Below are positions 1 to 12,109 of a stretch of DNA of 64,000 nt, one piece after another. A program made the translations under genes and the position numbers. The stretch is from Marsupella aquatica (Eukaryota; Marchantiophyta). Within the stretch, counting starts at the first letter, position 1; each line of letters starts with the position of its first letter. The notes beneath the pieces are model-generated. The model searched no databases and was not told where the DNA came from. It was given only the letters and a program-made list of their open reading frames with translations. The stretch covers positions 558,001 through 622,000 of the forward strand of contig OZ316898.1 in assembly GCA_973895155.1 (NCBI GenBank). Direction: 5' to 3'.

Positions 1-26
1 AGAGAGAGAGAGAGAGAGAGAGAGAG
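1..26. repeat. (AG)n microsatellite
   Basis: Thirteen uninterrupted AG units open the window. The tract probably continues beyond the left edge. Confidence 0.95.
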
Positions 27-1285
27 CATTTTGGGTCTTCTGGTCCCTCGGGGATTGTAAAAATCTATCCCAGCATTTTGAGAAATGTGGAGGTCTATCT
101 GGGCTTCGATTTCACATATCTACTTCTATAATATGCAACACCACCAAAATGTTCTTTGGTCTGCTTACTGAATTAGAGATGGAGTTGGGGATGGAGTCGT
201 TAGATTTTTCTAAAGATTTTGTGTACACTTGAATTGATTGACCATGAGTGTCAAATGATATACTTCTGTTTATAGCAACAGAGTATATGAGATGATTCTT
301 ATGTGAAATCACCTAAAATGTGTCTTTTTATTCTATTAAAGTACACACTTTGGAGAATCATTTAGGGCATGACAATGTTTTGGATTTTTGCATAGCCTAT
401 GATTCGGAGACTTTAGAAGGAAGAAAAATGGGAGTTAAAATCAAAATTAACACCGGGTTAAAATGTTCCCCTCCCAATAGCATTGTATGACCACACCTTG
501 ACCCCGCAAAGCCCCGAGGGGCCATCACCTCTCTTGCACTTCCTCTTACCCTCCCACATCCTTGCTCTCCTCAACAACATAGCTTTCACAAGAATAACAA
601 CATCATTTTCCAGAATAAAAGAAAAATGCAAAAGTGGAGGCAACTTTTTTTACATTTTTTGATTCATTTTATTTGTTTTAGCTTTTGTAGAAAAATGGTC
701 CCAAATTTTGTAATTCCATCAAAACCTCCAACATTCATATTAGAACACTTTATAAGAAATGCTAAGTTAATGAAGGTCATCACAATCAAGCTCCCAACAG
801 TTTTTCTCCACAAGACCAGCCTTGCTTGACATGCCCCATCATCTCTATTAGTCTTGCTTGTGCTCTAATTCTTTCCCCAGTCGGAAGCCCAGCGCTTTGC
901 CCCCATTTGCCTCCTTTGTCCCCACTTTTGTTCCATCTTTTTTATCATCAACAATAAAGATTTCTTGCCCTCCTTGCCCTACTCTTATCCATGTATTCTC
1001 ACTATATGGGATGTGGTGAGCCATATCCCATATTTTTGTGTTGACTTGAATTACAAAATTGCATGTGCTATTTTGAACAAGATTTACACATTGACAAAAC
1101 TTTTCACCTGAAATGATCAAGAAAGAATTATGGTAGATCCTATATTTTCAGTTTGATTCACCTAAAAACTCCAGCCTTCAATCAACACTTATTTACATTA
1201 CCTCAAGGTTTCTATGCAATATTTTGGCATTGGGCTTGGCAACAACATGACCGCAATAACTGCAGCACCCTCATGACTGGAATTA
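27..1285. other. Intergenic, no gene recognised
   Basis: AT-rich sequence with only short chance reading frames. No family motif, splice-consistent exon chain or transposon end was seen. Confidence 0.5.
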
Positions 1286-2010
1286 TTGCATCGTCATAAT
1301 GACAATATGATTTCAACAACATCTAAGATGTCTAAACAACTTTCTTGCCTCGCTTGCATTTCTTTGCATTTAGTGGGCTCATGTGCATTTCTTTGCTTTG
1401 CCTTTTTCCAACATCTTTGCCTCACTGCAACATCTAAACTTGTCTCAACGTCTTTGCCTCACCTCAACAATTTTGCCTTGCCTTGACATGGCTGCAACAA
1501 CTATATGGCCGCAATGACACATAACATGCATCGACATCTACCTTGCAAAGCCTATATTTTCTTGCTTCACCTCATATCTTTGCCTTGCCTCCATATTTTT
1601 TCCGTCTTGACATCTTTTCTTGCCTCAACATCTTTTTTTGCCTCAATATTTTTGTGCTCATTTGACATCTTTTTTGACTGAACATCTTTTCTCGCCTCAA
1701 TCAATATCGTTGCCTTCCCTTTACATCTTTTTCTTTCCTTGACATATGTCTCTCTTCTCAACATCTTTTCCTCACCTCAAAATCCTTTTCTCTTCTCATC
1801 ATCTTTGTCTCACCTTGACATTTTTTTTTCACATCCTTTTCTTTTTTTGGCCTCTTTTTCTCACTGGAAATCTATTTCCTTGACATCTTTTTTTCTCCTG
1901 TAAAGTTTTTTTTCTATTCAATATCTTTTTTCTCTCATTGACTTTTTTATGTCACCTTAAAATTTTTCTCTCCTCTACATTTTTTTCTCACCTCAACATC
2001 TTCTATATAA
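1286..2010. repeat. Degenerate pyrimidine-rich short tandem repeat
   Basis: The plus strand repeats variants of a roughly 17-25 base phrase close to 'ttgcctcaacatctttt' many times, first with Cs and then increasingly T-rich toward the right. Copies are strongly diverged and the period drifts, so this looks like an old satellite or slippage-grown simple repeat. The lysine-rich reading frame on the minus strand here is a by-product of the repeat. Confidence 0.75.
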
Positions 2011-5000
2011 CACACGGGCACTAGACTAGTATAACAGATTAATGTAAATAAATTAGACTAAGTCAAGAAAGTACCCTATACACATTTAGTCATAATTATG
2101 AGGTTTTTCCCTTGTGTTCCCCTCTACTGGGGCTATGGCCTCTTGGCTTATGTGTCCTGTTTTGCACTTTTTGTTCTATGGGTTACTGTTGTCGTCTTTG
2201 CTGGTTCGTTGAATCGCACGCCGGTGGGAAACAGAGAGACACCTGCTCACACGCAGCGAACCAAAGAAACATAAATGCGATGCTGTCGTTGGTGCCTGTG
2301 GGGGATTGGTCGTTTCGTTCACTTCCCTGTGGCCCCACCCTTATCTGTTGCTTACGTTGCACTAAATCTTGCTGATATTGCAAAGTTGTAGACTGTAGAC
2401 TTCCACAGGTGCTACTGTAGACTGCTGATAGTAGAATTTCAGGAAATCTACAACAGCACCCGTGGAAACGAATTGATATCGTTCCTTTGGGCCCGACCCT
2501 GTTCAGGTCTGTCGGTGTGCGTTTCCCAGTAATTGTCTCCGCCGGTGGGCTGCTCCACGGGAATGTTATTTATAATAAATAAAGCATCCTTCGAGGAAAA
2601 ATCAAAGGAAATAATGCTCGGATGGACCACTCACATGAACCTCACATGAACCTCTTAGCCCGGATATACCAGTTTGTTGTTGACTAGAGAAGTATACATT
2701 TCCTTACAACAATATTTGAGTAAAAACCCTTGCGGTCCATCTGGATTGATATTCATTTTCCAAAATCAATAGTATCATTCTGTTCGTGTTGTTTTTATGA
2801 CGAACGTGTCATAGCCGAAAGGTCAGGGACAGCCTGGAAGGAAATGTTGCGACCAATGGACGATACGGACAAAGATGCTAGTGATTTCATGCTTTGCATT
2901 GACAGTTTGCATTCCAGGTAAATCGACACAAAGAGATACACTCCTCGGGACTCATGGACGACCTGGAAGGGCTGATCATCGGTCGGTGCGGCCAAGTCTG
3001 CACATGGATCTTTGAGCGATTGGTGCGCAGTGGATGATTGTGGTAATGCTGTGGTACCACAGAGGACTTCGTTGCGATGATTTGCAAAGCTTTCTCACCG
3101 AATCCGATCTGAAAAGTCGTTTACGATACAGCACATTTCCAGGCGGTTTCCAGGTCAATCTACACAAAGAAATTGCACGTATAGAGCACAGCTGAGTCGC
3201 CTCCCGTGCCTTGACGACGGGTGTGCTGTCTGTAGAGTTGTGGAGAGACAGTCCTAGCCTGCAGGCCTTTAGACTAAGCACAAGCAATTATCGGGAGCAG
3301 TTTCCTTGTAGCTGTTCACAAGTTCAACCTTTCAATTGCCCTGAAAGATCTTTTTTAATTCCATTCGCAAAGACAGCATAGCATATAAACAGGTGGTCCC
3401 AAAGGGTAACACCGGGGGTGGACCGAAGTTGAACCTGTGAATTGATCTGAAGTGCCGATTGGCCTTGCCGGAAGTAGATTATGGACATCGTCTTTTCTTT
3501 TGTCGTTGTTCGGGCAAAAATGAGATTCATTCAAGCTTTATAAAGGTTCCTGCAGAGCGGTGGCAGGAGCAGATCCGGCGGCGGCTGGTCGGCGAGGGAG
3601 CCATTCGAGCACGATATCCCTCGACTGCGTGGAGCGGGAACTGATTGTTGCTTTGTTTCCCGCCGTTTGGATGGCAAGTGCAACTCGTTGATAGATGGAC
3701 TGGATTTTACAGTAGTTGGGTCGTGTATTGCCTTCCTCACCACACCTGAAAGCAATGCAGACCACTCCTCGCGGCCGGAAGCACAATAGCACATGGATGG
3801 TAACGAGGACTTGCAGACGTAGGAAAGTGTCGACTCTCGCCGTCCAGCTGCTATAAGTTTTTAGTTCTGACATCGTTAGCGAGATGTCAAGTCACAGTGG
3901 CCTCTGGGGCACAAGGTACACTCCAGTTTTTGAGCTTACTTTTGCTTACAGACCTTGCAGACCAATTACCAGTCCACATCCGACGAACAGTGTTACTGGC
4001 CTCATGAATGCCATTTTTGCCACTGAACGCATCATACTTGAAAGTATAGTCCAGAGGAACCACAGTAGTTGCGTAATTTCCCTAACCGTGAACTTTTCAT
4101 TCTTCACATTCATCAAATAACTTGCATGAAGTTGACAACAATGCGGACATAGAATTCCTCCACATAGCTCAAAGCATTAAATAACCTGATTTCGATATTA
4201 AAGCGCGTATGATCTCACTCCCCTGGCCAACCTTTACCGTAGTTCATTAGCCGATCTCCTTGTGGACACGACACTTACAGAGCCTTTATCTTTCAAGGGG
4301 TCTATGCGAAGCTCTCGGCTGCTCTCAATTTGAGCTATTCCTAGTATTATTATGAATCAGCAGAAAACCTGTGAAACTCAAGGCCAATGAATCTACTCAT
4401 TCGAGTGTCGATGACAACAGCTTCGCGGTGAAGGCAGCAAAATTCGAGTAACAGAAGTTCGTCAGATCCCATAACCAGCAAGATCAAATGGGATGCCCAC
4501 TGTTCTATGTGAAATCAGCACCATCACGAATTGTTGAGGCTTTCGTCTCTTGTAAACAATGAATACAGAACAGAGATGTTGATGGATAGGTCCTTGGTTT
4601 GAACTTCATGTCCAATTCAAGTTCGTTCAATCGCGTCGCGAACAAGATGGAAATATGTACGTCATATGCGGCCCTGACCAGTCCAGCTTCACCCGTCGTG
4701 AGCAATGTGTGAACATAAGACGTCAAGGTTGCCACAAGAATCACTTATTGTGGTCCCTGTCGATGTACAGCTTCGACCGAAGTGCTTGGATGTGAGAAAT
4801 AAGAAGCTAGCCTCGGCGTGTAGTCGACATATTAACTGTGATGGGTGATCGACGATATAACTCGGATTTAAAAATGCTGAATTTTGATGCAAATCGTCTC
4901 CCCCGTCTCAGTATCCATAGGCAGTTCTTTGGATGTGAAGATCGTAGACGCAGTGGTGAATGGAGCAAACTCTGCAAAGCTTCTCCGTTGAAGCAAAAAT

Positions 5001-6385
5001 CAGGAGTCAATGCGCAAGGTACCTCCAATCATTGGCAAATTAATCAGTATCATTGTGTCCTTTCGCTGCATATCTAAACTCATGCAGTGCTTGAAACAAT
5101 TACTTTTAAATTCAGAGCGGTTTCCTCTTTGAAAAACGAAATTACTTTTAAATTCACCTTGTGCTGGGAGCGTTGTGCCTACCGCACTCTACGAGCTTGG
5201 CCTAGTCATTAGGTGCCAATTATTACCCAACGATGGCCTCGTCCTTGTGTCTGTCGCTGGTGCATTGGAGCTTTGACTCACATATCACCAGATTCACCGT
5301 AACAACTGCAGTAGTGATTGCGTGCCTTCATCACATACTGCAGATTATGTAAATCACCCGTGACATTGGTATGCGATAGGGGATGGCCGCGACGACAAGT
5401 AGTAAACATTTGAGCAACAATAAGTTGAATTGGAGAGCTAAATGCACGTGGTCTTTCGAGAGCTTCCGAGCTCAGGCATGACTGACTTCAACACTGCGTC
5501 GGACATTATTGCACGGGGGGGTCTCATTGAATTGTTGTGAGTCCCGATCTGCCATTTGCGCCAGAGCCTTCGGCGTGAAGTAATTCCTTTCTACGGTCAA
5601 AACCATTTGATGTGAGACACCTCTCAGTTCGTTCTTGATTACCCGTCTACGTCTTATCGTTTATTTGAGTTCGAGTCACGGACTCCACCCACCGGCTTTG
5701 TGTGTAGACAGGACGACCGATCGGACAATCTAGTCAAGTAAATTTCCATACAAATATATTCTGGAGCTAAACGAGGGTCTTGGAAGCCGCTCTGCTTTGT
5801 AGACAGATCACATTCGAATGAATTTCTATAGGAATGACTTTTGAGCTGAGCCAGAGTTGCTTGGAGGATCATTTTGGGACCATCTGCTTGAACACCCCCT
5901 AGAGGAGATCAACAGGGAGAAGGAAAGGGCGACCCGGTGTAAGGCTGGGCTATTAAAGGGGATAGACACCAAAAAGGAAACGGCACCCGGGAGTAAAGCC
6001 ACACCTCAGAGAGAGGAGACTGTAGAAGGGGTAACCCGAGGAGTAAGAACTTTCCAACCCTCTTCATATGGTAGACTAGCCGCGTGTGCGACATACACAG
6101 TCGCGCTTTACATCCATAAAATACGAAGCAGCATATGATTCAGGAGAGCCAGAGCCGGTTATCATCGGATAAGGAAGGTCCACGTCTCGTCATCACTGGT
6201 TCTCTCGCGTGACGGTGTCTACGGAGGAAGCAATTTTCAATGCTCTGTTCTCCAATGCGATATGGCACAGTATCGACCACCTCTTGAACCACCAAACAGA
6301 GTGTTCTGCACATGAGTGCTGAAGACTGTACTACTACTAGTGTAGTGCACTCGAAAACTCTCGTTGGTGCGCTTCGCAGGCAGTC
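2011..6385. other. Higher-GC intergenic DNA, no gene recognised
   Basis: Base composition is closer to the gene-bearing parts of the window than to the AT-rich repeats. I could not assemble any recognisable protein from either strand. The right end should contain the promoter, the 5' untranslated region and possibly a 5' coding exon of the D27-like gene that starts at 6386. A CAG two bases before the GCAGTC that precedes its ATG could be a 3' splice site, but the upstream exon was not identified. Confidence 0.4.
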
Positions 6386-9300
6386 ATGCAAGCCATGGGG
6401 TCGCTGATCGTCCCGCGACATTATTATGTGCAATCCTCGGCGGTACGCTGTGGGTTGGCTGAACCGTCCGGTCGGCCCGCTCCTGTGGGCCAAAAGACTA
6501 AGTACAATGATTCGTTCTTTGACAAGGCTTTCATGAGAGTATTCACCACAAAGATGGAGGAGTTCACAGGTACATGTTCTTTCATTGTGCCGCAAATCGA
6601 TTAAGCTCGATCTTATTTTCAGGAGACCAGATAGTCGTTCTCAGTGGGCTCTGAACAGAAATGAGCATCTTAGCAGAAAGCGAAATTAGAAGTGTTCTGA
6701 CTACCTGTTTAATTGCACTAGATGGCAAATGAATCGAATCTAAGTTTCAAGCTATACCGAATTGTATAGCTTGGAAGTAGACTTAAGCTACCCTCGTGTA
6801 AAATGTTCTACTACCGCACATGAATCGACGATAGGATCTATCCGGACCAGCAGGGGAGCTTAAATTTACGAGCTCCCTAACTCAGGGGACGTGTTGTGCA
6901 CTGTTTTCAGTCCAACGTAATCCTAGTCTAAATAGCATTTGTGTCAGTTGTAAAGTTTATTCGTAGTAAAGGCTGACTAGTTTAACAGAATTGCCCACGC
7001 AAAGTGTACGTTGTTCATTAGGGGTATCTCGTGAGTCGCCTACCCCGCTATGTTTTGTTCGTGCCTACTCGCAGCCATCCTCAATTTGTGGAAGACAAAG
7101 TAGGAAACTAAAGCAGAATTTGGCTGTAATTGAGGATGATTCGGCTTTGCGATAGTTTTTACCTGGCCAATTACACCAGCGTCGCGACCGCCATGAACAA
7201 TCAAAGCAGGTTTTCTTTTGAAGCACTCAATTTTTTAGCTGTGCAAACAGTACTCCGGTTGTTATACCAGGAGGAACCCTTGCGCAGATGCTGCTTCAGC
7301 TATTCAATGCAGCTAGACCACTGGAGGAAACATTGAGTACATATGTCGGAGGAGTATTTCTGAGATGTTGGAGGTCTATCTTGTGAAAAATTGCGTCGGC
7401 TCTTACCGTTTTGAAGTTACAAACATCACTTCTCTGCTCTATTATGATTTAAAAAGTGACAGGGGATGATTGAAATGTACTACACATACCACTCTCTTCT
7501 TGTAAGACGGCATTTAAGCTGCAATTTGGAATAAAGCAAGGCCATATGGTCGAGTTTTCTGGGTTTAGAGATCCCCCTCTTAAGTTTGATCTGTGTCCTA
7601 ATTATTTTTTCCAAATGATTTCTTGTTGCAGGGACAGCCACCAGCTCCGAGGGATATGAAGGGCTCGTGGACATTTCGAGAAAAGTAATGCAGGGCAGAA
7701 ACTCTCAAGAAATACGTGCAGCAGTCCGCCAAGTTTTATTGTCTACTCTACCACCTGGGGCACCAGAGCGGGTACTTAATTTTATTGGCCAAACCAGAGC
7801 GTCTGACAGAACATGCCATGTCTAGACCAACCGAGAGCCGGAGAATATTTCGAAACCTTTCTTTCTAACACAATGAGGAGAATCCCCAAAAATGCTGGCC
7901 TATCAAATTTGGAATTTTGTATCAGATCGATATGTTTCCCAAGCCATCTGTTTAAAAAGGACCTATGAGTATGGCTCGTGTTGAACTAAAAAATTGGTAT
8001 AGTAGATTTTGTATTGTTTTTTTTAAGTTGTCTTGAGACCTTTTGGACATTATGGTTTCAATTTCACTTCCATGGTTTCGATTTCACTGCCATGTAGATT
8101 AGATATAGTCCTGTTTTCACTTAATCAACAATTTCTTACTTAGCTTTGGAAGCTAGTTCTTGAGACTGGTGACTTTCGTTTTGCAGTTTCGAAAGTGGTT
8201 CCCTCCTACCAAGTGGTCTTGCGAATTTAATGCCTTCATCACTGTCCCTGTTTTTCAATGGCTCGTGGGTCCATGTGAAGTGAGTACACTCCTCTTCGTC
8301 CCCTGCTATCCTGTGGGTTTCTTCAGAGAACTCTGTACTACTCAGACGTGGGTCCATGGTTTGACTGCTTCCGAGCTAAGGCTTTGGCCAAACCAGTTAT
8401 TGACCCCTTGTTATCTTGAGTACCGCAGATAGTCGATGTTGAGTTGAATGGTGTCACGCAGAAGAGCCTTGTAAAGATCACCAAGTGCAGGTAAGCACTA
8501 CCTCATAGTCGATATTTATAAATGACTTCTTTTGCTTTGCTTGCGTATACAACTTTGGAGCTCCAGAAGTAAGAATGCATGCTTATGATCCATGGATTCT
8601 CCACAGAACTACAAAAGGACTCTGGACCTATGTCTTCCTGAAGTCTCTGTAAAATCGGTTGTCCTATGGAAGTCATGTACAGAGAATTCTCCCGTATTGT
8701 GGAAAGTAGGGCTTGACAATGAGTCGGCGTTCTAATCGACCTCAAATCAAAATATGACAGATATCTGGAGAACAGTGGCTGTGTTGGCATGTGTGTAAAC
8801 ATGTGCAAACTTCCCACACAAGATTTTTTCACCAAGGAATTCGGGCTTCCCCTGACCATGAATCCCAGTAGGTCACTAAACTCTAATGTATCTTCTGTTA
8901 GTATCTTTTTGAGACTTGGTTTCAATGTTTTCACCAAGGAATTCGGGCTTCCCCTGACCATGAATTCCAGTAGCTAAACTTTAGTGTATCTTTTGTTAGT
9001 ATGTTTTTTGAGACTCGGTTTCAATGTTCTGAATGGACGTTCCTGCTGTGGCTAACTGAAATATCAAGATTAAGAACGTTCTGGAAGAGTACGTCCGTGA
9101 CGCTTGTGACAAACAGGGTTTCGTTGAAGAGTACTCGTCGCATTCCTGTCGAGGAACGGTTAAGCAGGATGCAATATCGTGCACATTGTGTGCAGGATCA
9201 AAGTGGCAGATTGGAAGTCTGTGCTGTTAACACAGCGATTATGTATACAGATTTTGAAGATATGAGCTGTGAAATGATTTATGGCCAAATGCCACCTCCT

Positions 9301-9580
9301 CTAGAGGAAGATCCAGCTTTCCAGCAACCTTGTTTCAAAGATATTTGTGAGTTCCATAGCATGATTAAAGTTCATAATTATTCTTGTCTATAGGTTAATC
9401 ATTCCCTTTGTATGTCTGGTTACAACGCTGTGGCGATGGTCTCCAGTTACTTTGTCACGTAGTATGCGGTTTGTTTGATACGTAGTTCACTACTTTCTGA
9501 CTTTCACACATGCTATATCTGTGCTTCCAGGTACGATGGCAAATCCAAACACCCCAACATGTCCAAAACTTCAAAGCTGA
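6386..9580 (+). CDS. D27-like: DWARF27-like beta-carotene isomerase (DUF4033), seven exons
   Basis: Exons: 6386-6569, 7632-7771, 8187-8279, 8429-8490, 8761-8867, 9251-9346 and 9531-9580. All introns are GT-AG and the total is 732 nt, 243 aa plus stop. Family landmarks in order: [13 protein letters not shown] (exon 1), [12 protein letters not shown] (exon 2), [12 protein letters not shown] and the WLVGP core (exon 3), [19 protein letters not shown] across the exon 4/5 join, [20 protein letters not shown] across the exon 5/6 join, [14 protein letters not shown], and the C-terminus [13 protein letters not shown]27 proteins are plastid iron-containing enzymes; the founding member converts all-trans- to 9-cis-beta-carotene at the head of strigolactone synthesis, and D27-like paralogues act on related carotenoids. 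Which clade this is cannot be told by eye. The N-terminus before the conserved region is only about 35 residues, so a plastid-targeting 5' exon could be missing. The end of exon 5 is tandemly duplicated inside intron 5 (see the repeat at 8828). Confidence 0.9.
6749..6772. other. Short perfect inverted repeat in D27-like intron 1
   Basis: Nine-base arms aagctatac / gtatagctt surround a six-base loop. Weaker pairing extends outward (ctaagttt against the acttaag side). It lies in the intron and nothing else suggests a function. Confidence 0.5.
8828..9031 (+). repeat. 102-bp tandem duplication covering the exon 5 splice donor
   Basis: Two adjacent copies with a 102-base period. Each carries the phrase encoding [12 protein letters not shown], then a CCA or TCCA|GTAG donor-like site, then intron sequence ending in gtttcaatgtt. 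Copy 1 contains the genuine exon 5 end (8867). Copy 2 has an equivalent site ending at 8969. The period is 34 codons and the frame is open between the two sites, so use of the second donor would lengthen the protein in frame. Confidence 0.92.
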
Positions 9581-10739
9581 GCATGTTAAAGCAATTCGGC
9601 ACCCATATTAGTAAGATGGTTCCTCTCACTGAGCTATTCTGAATTATATTATTGCTCTTGTCAGTGTCACCAATGATCTACCATCATCTTCCTTCGTGCT
9701 GATGTCCTTAGCAGGCGCCAAGCATAGAGATTGTATACACTTCGATCAGTTGCAGAGTACAATTTTGTATATTAAAAACTCTGAAAATTATGATAAAATT
9801 CTTCTAATTTTATACCTGTAACATCAGGAACACTCTCAAAAGTGACCTGGCTCTCATCACATCGAGTTTCTGGACCCGTCATGGTTTACAAGTTGTCAGA
9901 ATAATTCACTCATGCACAGCACTGTTTGCAACTACCTACCCCTTTTGCACAGACCCTGACAAACTTCTTGCACTCTAACAAACCTCAAAGTGAGGTGCAG
10001 GACAGGTAGAATCCGGAATCTTTGATAGACACGCGGGCGGTCACAAATTCAATTTCCTGGCTGTATGGTGAATTTGAAGAAATTGCCGATTTTCCACATC
10101 TCCAAGAAATATGACATGTCACTTAGGCACACAGCCAGTCTAAGTGTACGACATATGGTGAACACATTCCTTTAGGAGGATTGCTACACCAAGTACTGGT
10201 AATCTGTAACGGAAATGTACTGCGAAAGAACCTCTGATGGTCCAAAAAACGCACTGTTCTGGTCACGAAGGACAGTCGAGTCCAGCGCTTTCAATGGCAA
10301 CACAATCCAAAGTACACATTAAGCGCTCCAGTTTGTGGTCAGTTGAGTTTGCCGTTTCAGTGCTAAGCTTGGGATCACCTGTTATTTGCATACACAAATA
10401 TAGCAAGTATCTTCGACATTTGGAAATGCTCAAGCCGAGGCTCGATCTGCATCGAAACAGTAAAACATAAACAAGTGAGATGGCCCTCCCTCAAAAACAC
10501 GCAAGCTTCTCTACTGAGCATCTCAACTTCCGTCATAAAACAAGAATCCCAATACTTCTCACCTGGAACTTTCATCCTTCAGTAAAATGACAACAAAACT
10601 CACATATGATTCGTAGATTACAGTATACTCAATTAGTATCTACCCAAGGTGAAATATAGGAGCCATTTCTGCGCTATGAATGAGACTGAATAAACAAAAT
10701 AAAATCAGTGAAGTATTTTTGTAGCCTAGTCAGCACATC
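9581..10739. other. Convergent intergenic region
   Basis: Lies between the 3' ends of the plus-strand D27-like gene and a minus-strand gene. It should hold both 3' untranslated regions. AT-rich stretches around 9760-9800 are plausible 3'-end signals for the D27-like gene, but no single site stands out. Confidence 0.5.
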
Positions 10740-12109
10740 TTATAACTTGCCTTCCCCTTCCTCCTCTGCGTTGTCGCCTTCCTCATCCTCGGCGTCAGGC
10801 TCGTACTCCTCTTGATCATTCTCAGGGGTTGTCTTGCCAATGGGAATCAGATTGGAGTTGGCTGTCCGGATTTCATTTAGCTGCACAGCAGAATTTTGCT
10901 CCACCTTAGCCTCAACGGTCAGAGTAGAGAAACACCGAGGAAAAAGAAAGAAGCCAGGGTAAGGACCGAGGTCAAACAGACACACAAAGCTACAGATATT
11001 TTGCTACAACTTCGTAAGCATAGAGGAACACTGCCCTATATTCTTGCTACGAAATCCAATTCTCCAGGTTGAAAGGAACTTCTACTAGGCCATTCCTCTT
11101 CTAACTTTTCTTACTCGGCCATTCAACCGCGGAGAGTAGGCAGAATATCTTTTACAACATGAGTGGAATACTGAGCGTAAGTAGCGTTCAATAGCATGTA
11201 GCCCATAAAGCAAGCCCTACTGATAGTGTCGACTCAGTGACGTGGGGGTTGGTGGGTCCTTTCAGCTGAGGGATCCGGGAAAGGTGTGGTCGGAAGTGGG
11301 AGGGTCTCTTAGATTAGAATTAGTGTTGTCCTGATACAAGCACCATGGCACAGTTCAAAAACTAAGAGCGTGGGGACAAGAAAGGCGGAGAAAACATGTA
11401 GTTTGGTTTTACAGTACAAGTTTCTGAGGTAATTCTCCCTTGGGTGAAAAAGGGTCTAGTTTCCATCTTTCTCCAACGCTCCCATGCCTGGGAAGGAAGG
11501 GCGAGAGAGAACTGTAAATCTAGCTTTAGAATCTAGTTTGAGGCCAGAGGAATCAAGAATGTTCAACCAAAATAAAAATTCCACTTCTGCAACAGCGGTC
11601 CCAATTTGGCACCCTGTTTTCAGCATGGCTTACCGACTGGGCTCTAGGTATATACAGCTTTTAAGAAATCTTTACTCGTCGCAAGAAAAAACGAGCATCG
11701 TCATTTGGTGCAATTAACCTCGGCAGACATGAAGAAATACGTGATCGAAATCCTCTCGACATATACTCAACTGCAAGTTCTGAACAATTTGAGACCTCCA
11801 CAATCAAGAATGCGCATAAGCGCACTGATCCTTCTAGGCAAGGCTATTAGTTGTAGCCAAGTTCTGCTGAGTGTTAATGTGCTTTCACTCACTCAAAAAA
11901 AGAAAATAAGCGTGATCGGAGTGTTAAATTGTTAAATTTTCAGCCCAAAATAAATGAATATATTCATCGCTAACAGTGATTTACGATGTAGCTAATTTCC
12001 GGCAAGCAAATGTAGCCAAAAAATCGCGGCAGCCCGCTCAGAGCACAAATATACCTTTTCTTCGTAGTCAGCCTCCTCCTGGGCAAGCACCGCTTCCTCA
12101 TTGTAATGG
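10740..12109 (-). CDS. 3' end of an unidentified gene with an acidic C-terminal tail (partial model)
   Basis: Two exons are supported. 12055-12109 encodes HYNEEAVLAQEEADYEEK, with an AG acceptor and a GTATAT donor. 10740-10910 encodes 56 residues that begin AKVEQNSAVQLNE and end in an Asp/Glu-rich tail EEEGEGKL, followed by a stop. The phases match (0/0), so they can be joined directly. Further upstream on the same strand, a segment near 12240-12298 reads SFENDRLIDTRWDAYT and could be the preceding exon, with a donor at ACGAG|GT. A 34-nt candidate at 13315-13348 (VDTDAKGKRASG) and one at about 12515-12557 are possible but could not be joined in phase. I do not recognise the family. The tail resembles those of chaperones, cytoskeletal or chromatin proteins, which is not diagnostic. 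Confidence 0.5.

Noticed and set aside
1567-1764. Lysine-rich minus-strand open frame
   Set aside because: It is the translation of the pyrimidine-rich simple repeat and has no independent coding signal.
2400-2470. Hairpin (ccacaggtgct against agcacccgtgg) as a small-RNA precursor
   Set aside because: Arms are short and mismatched, with no plausible mature duplex.
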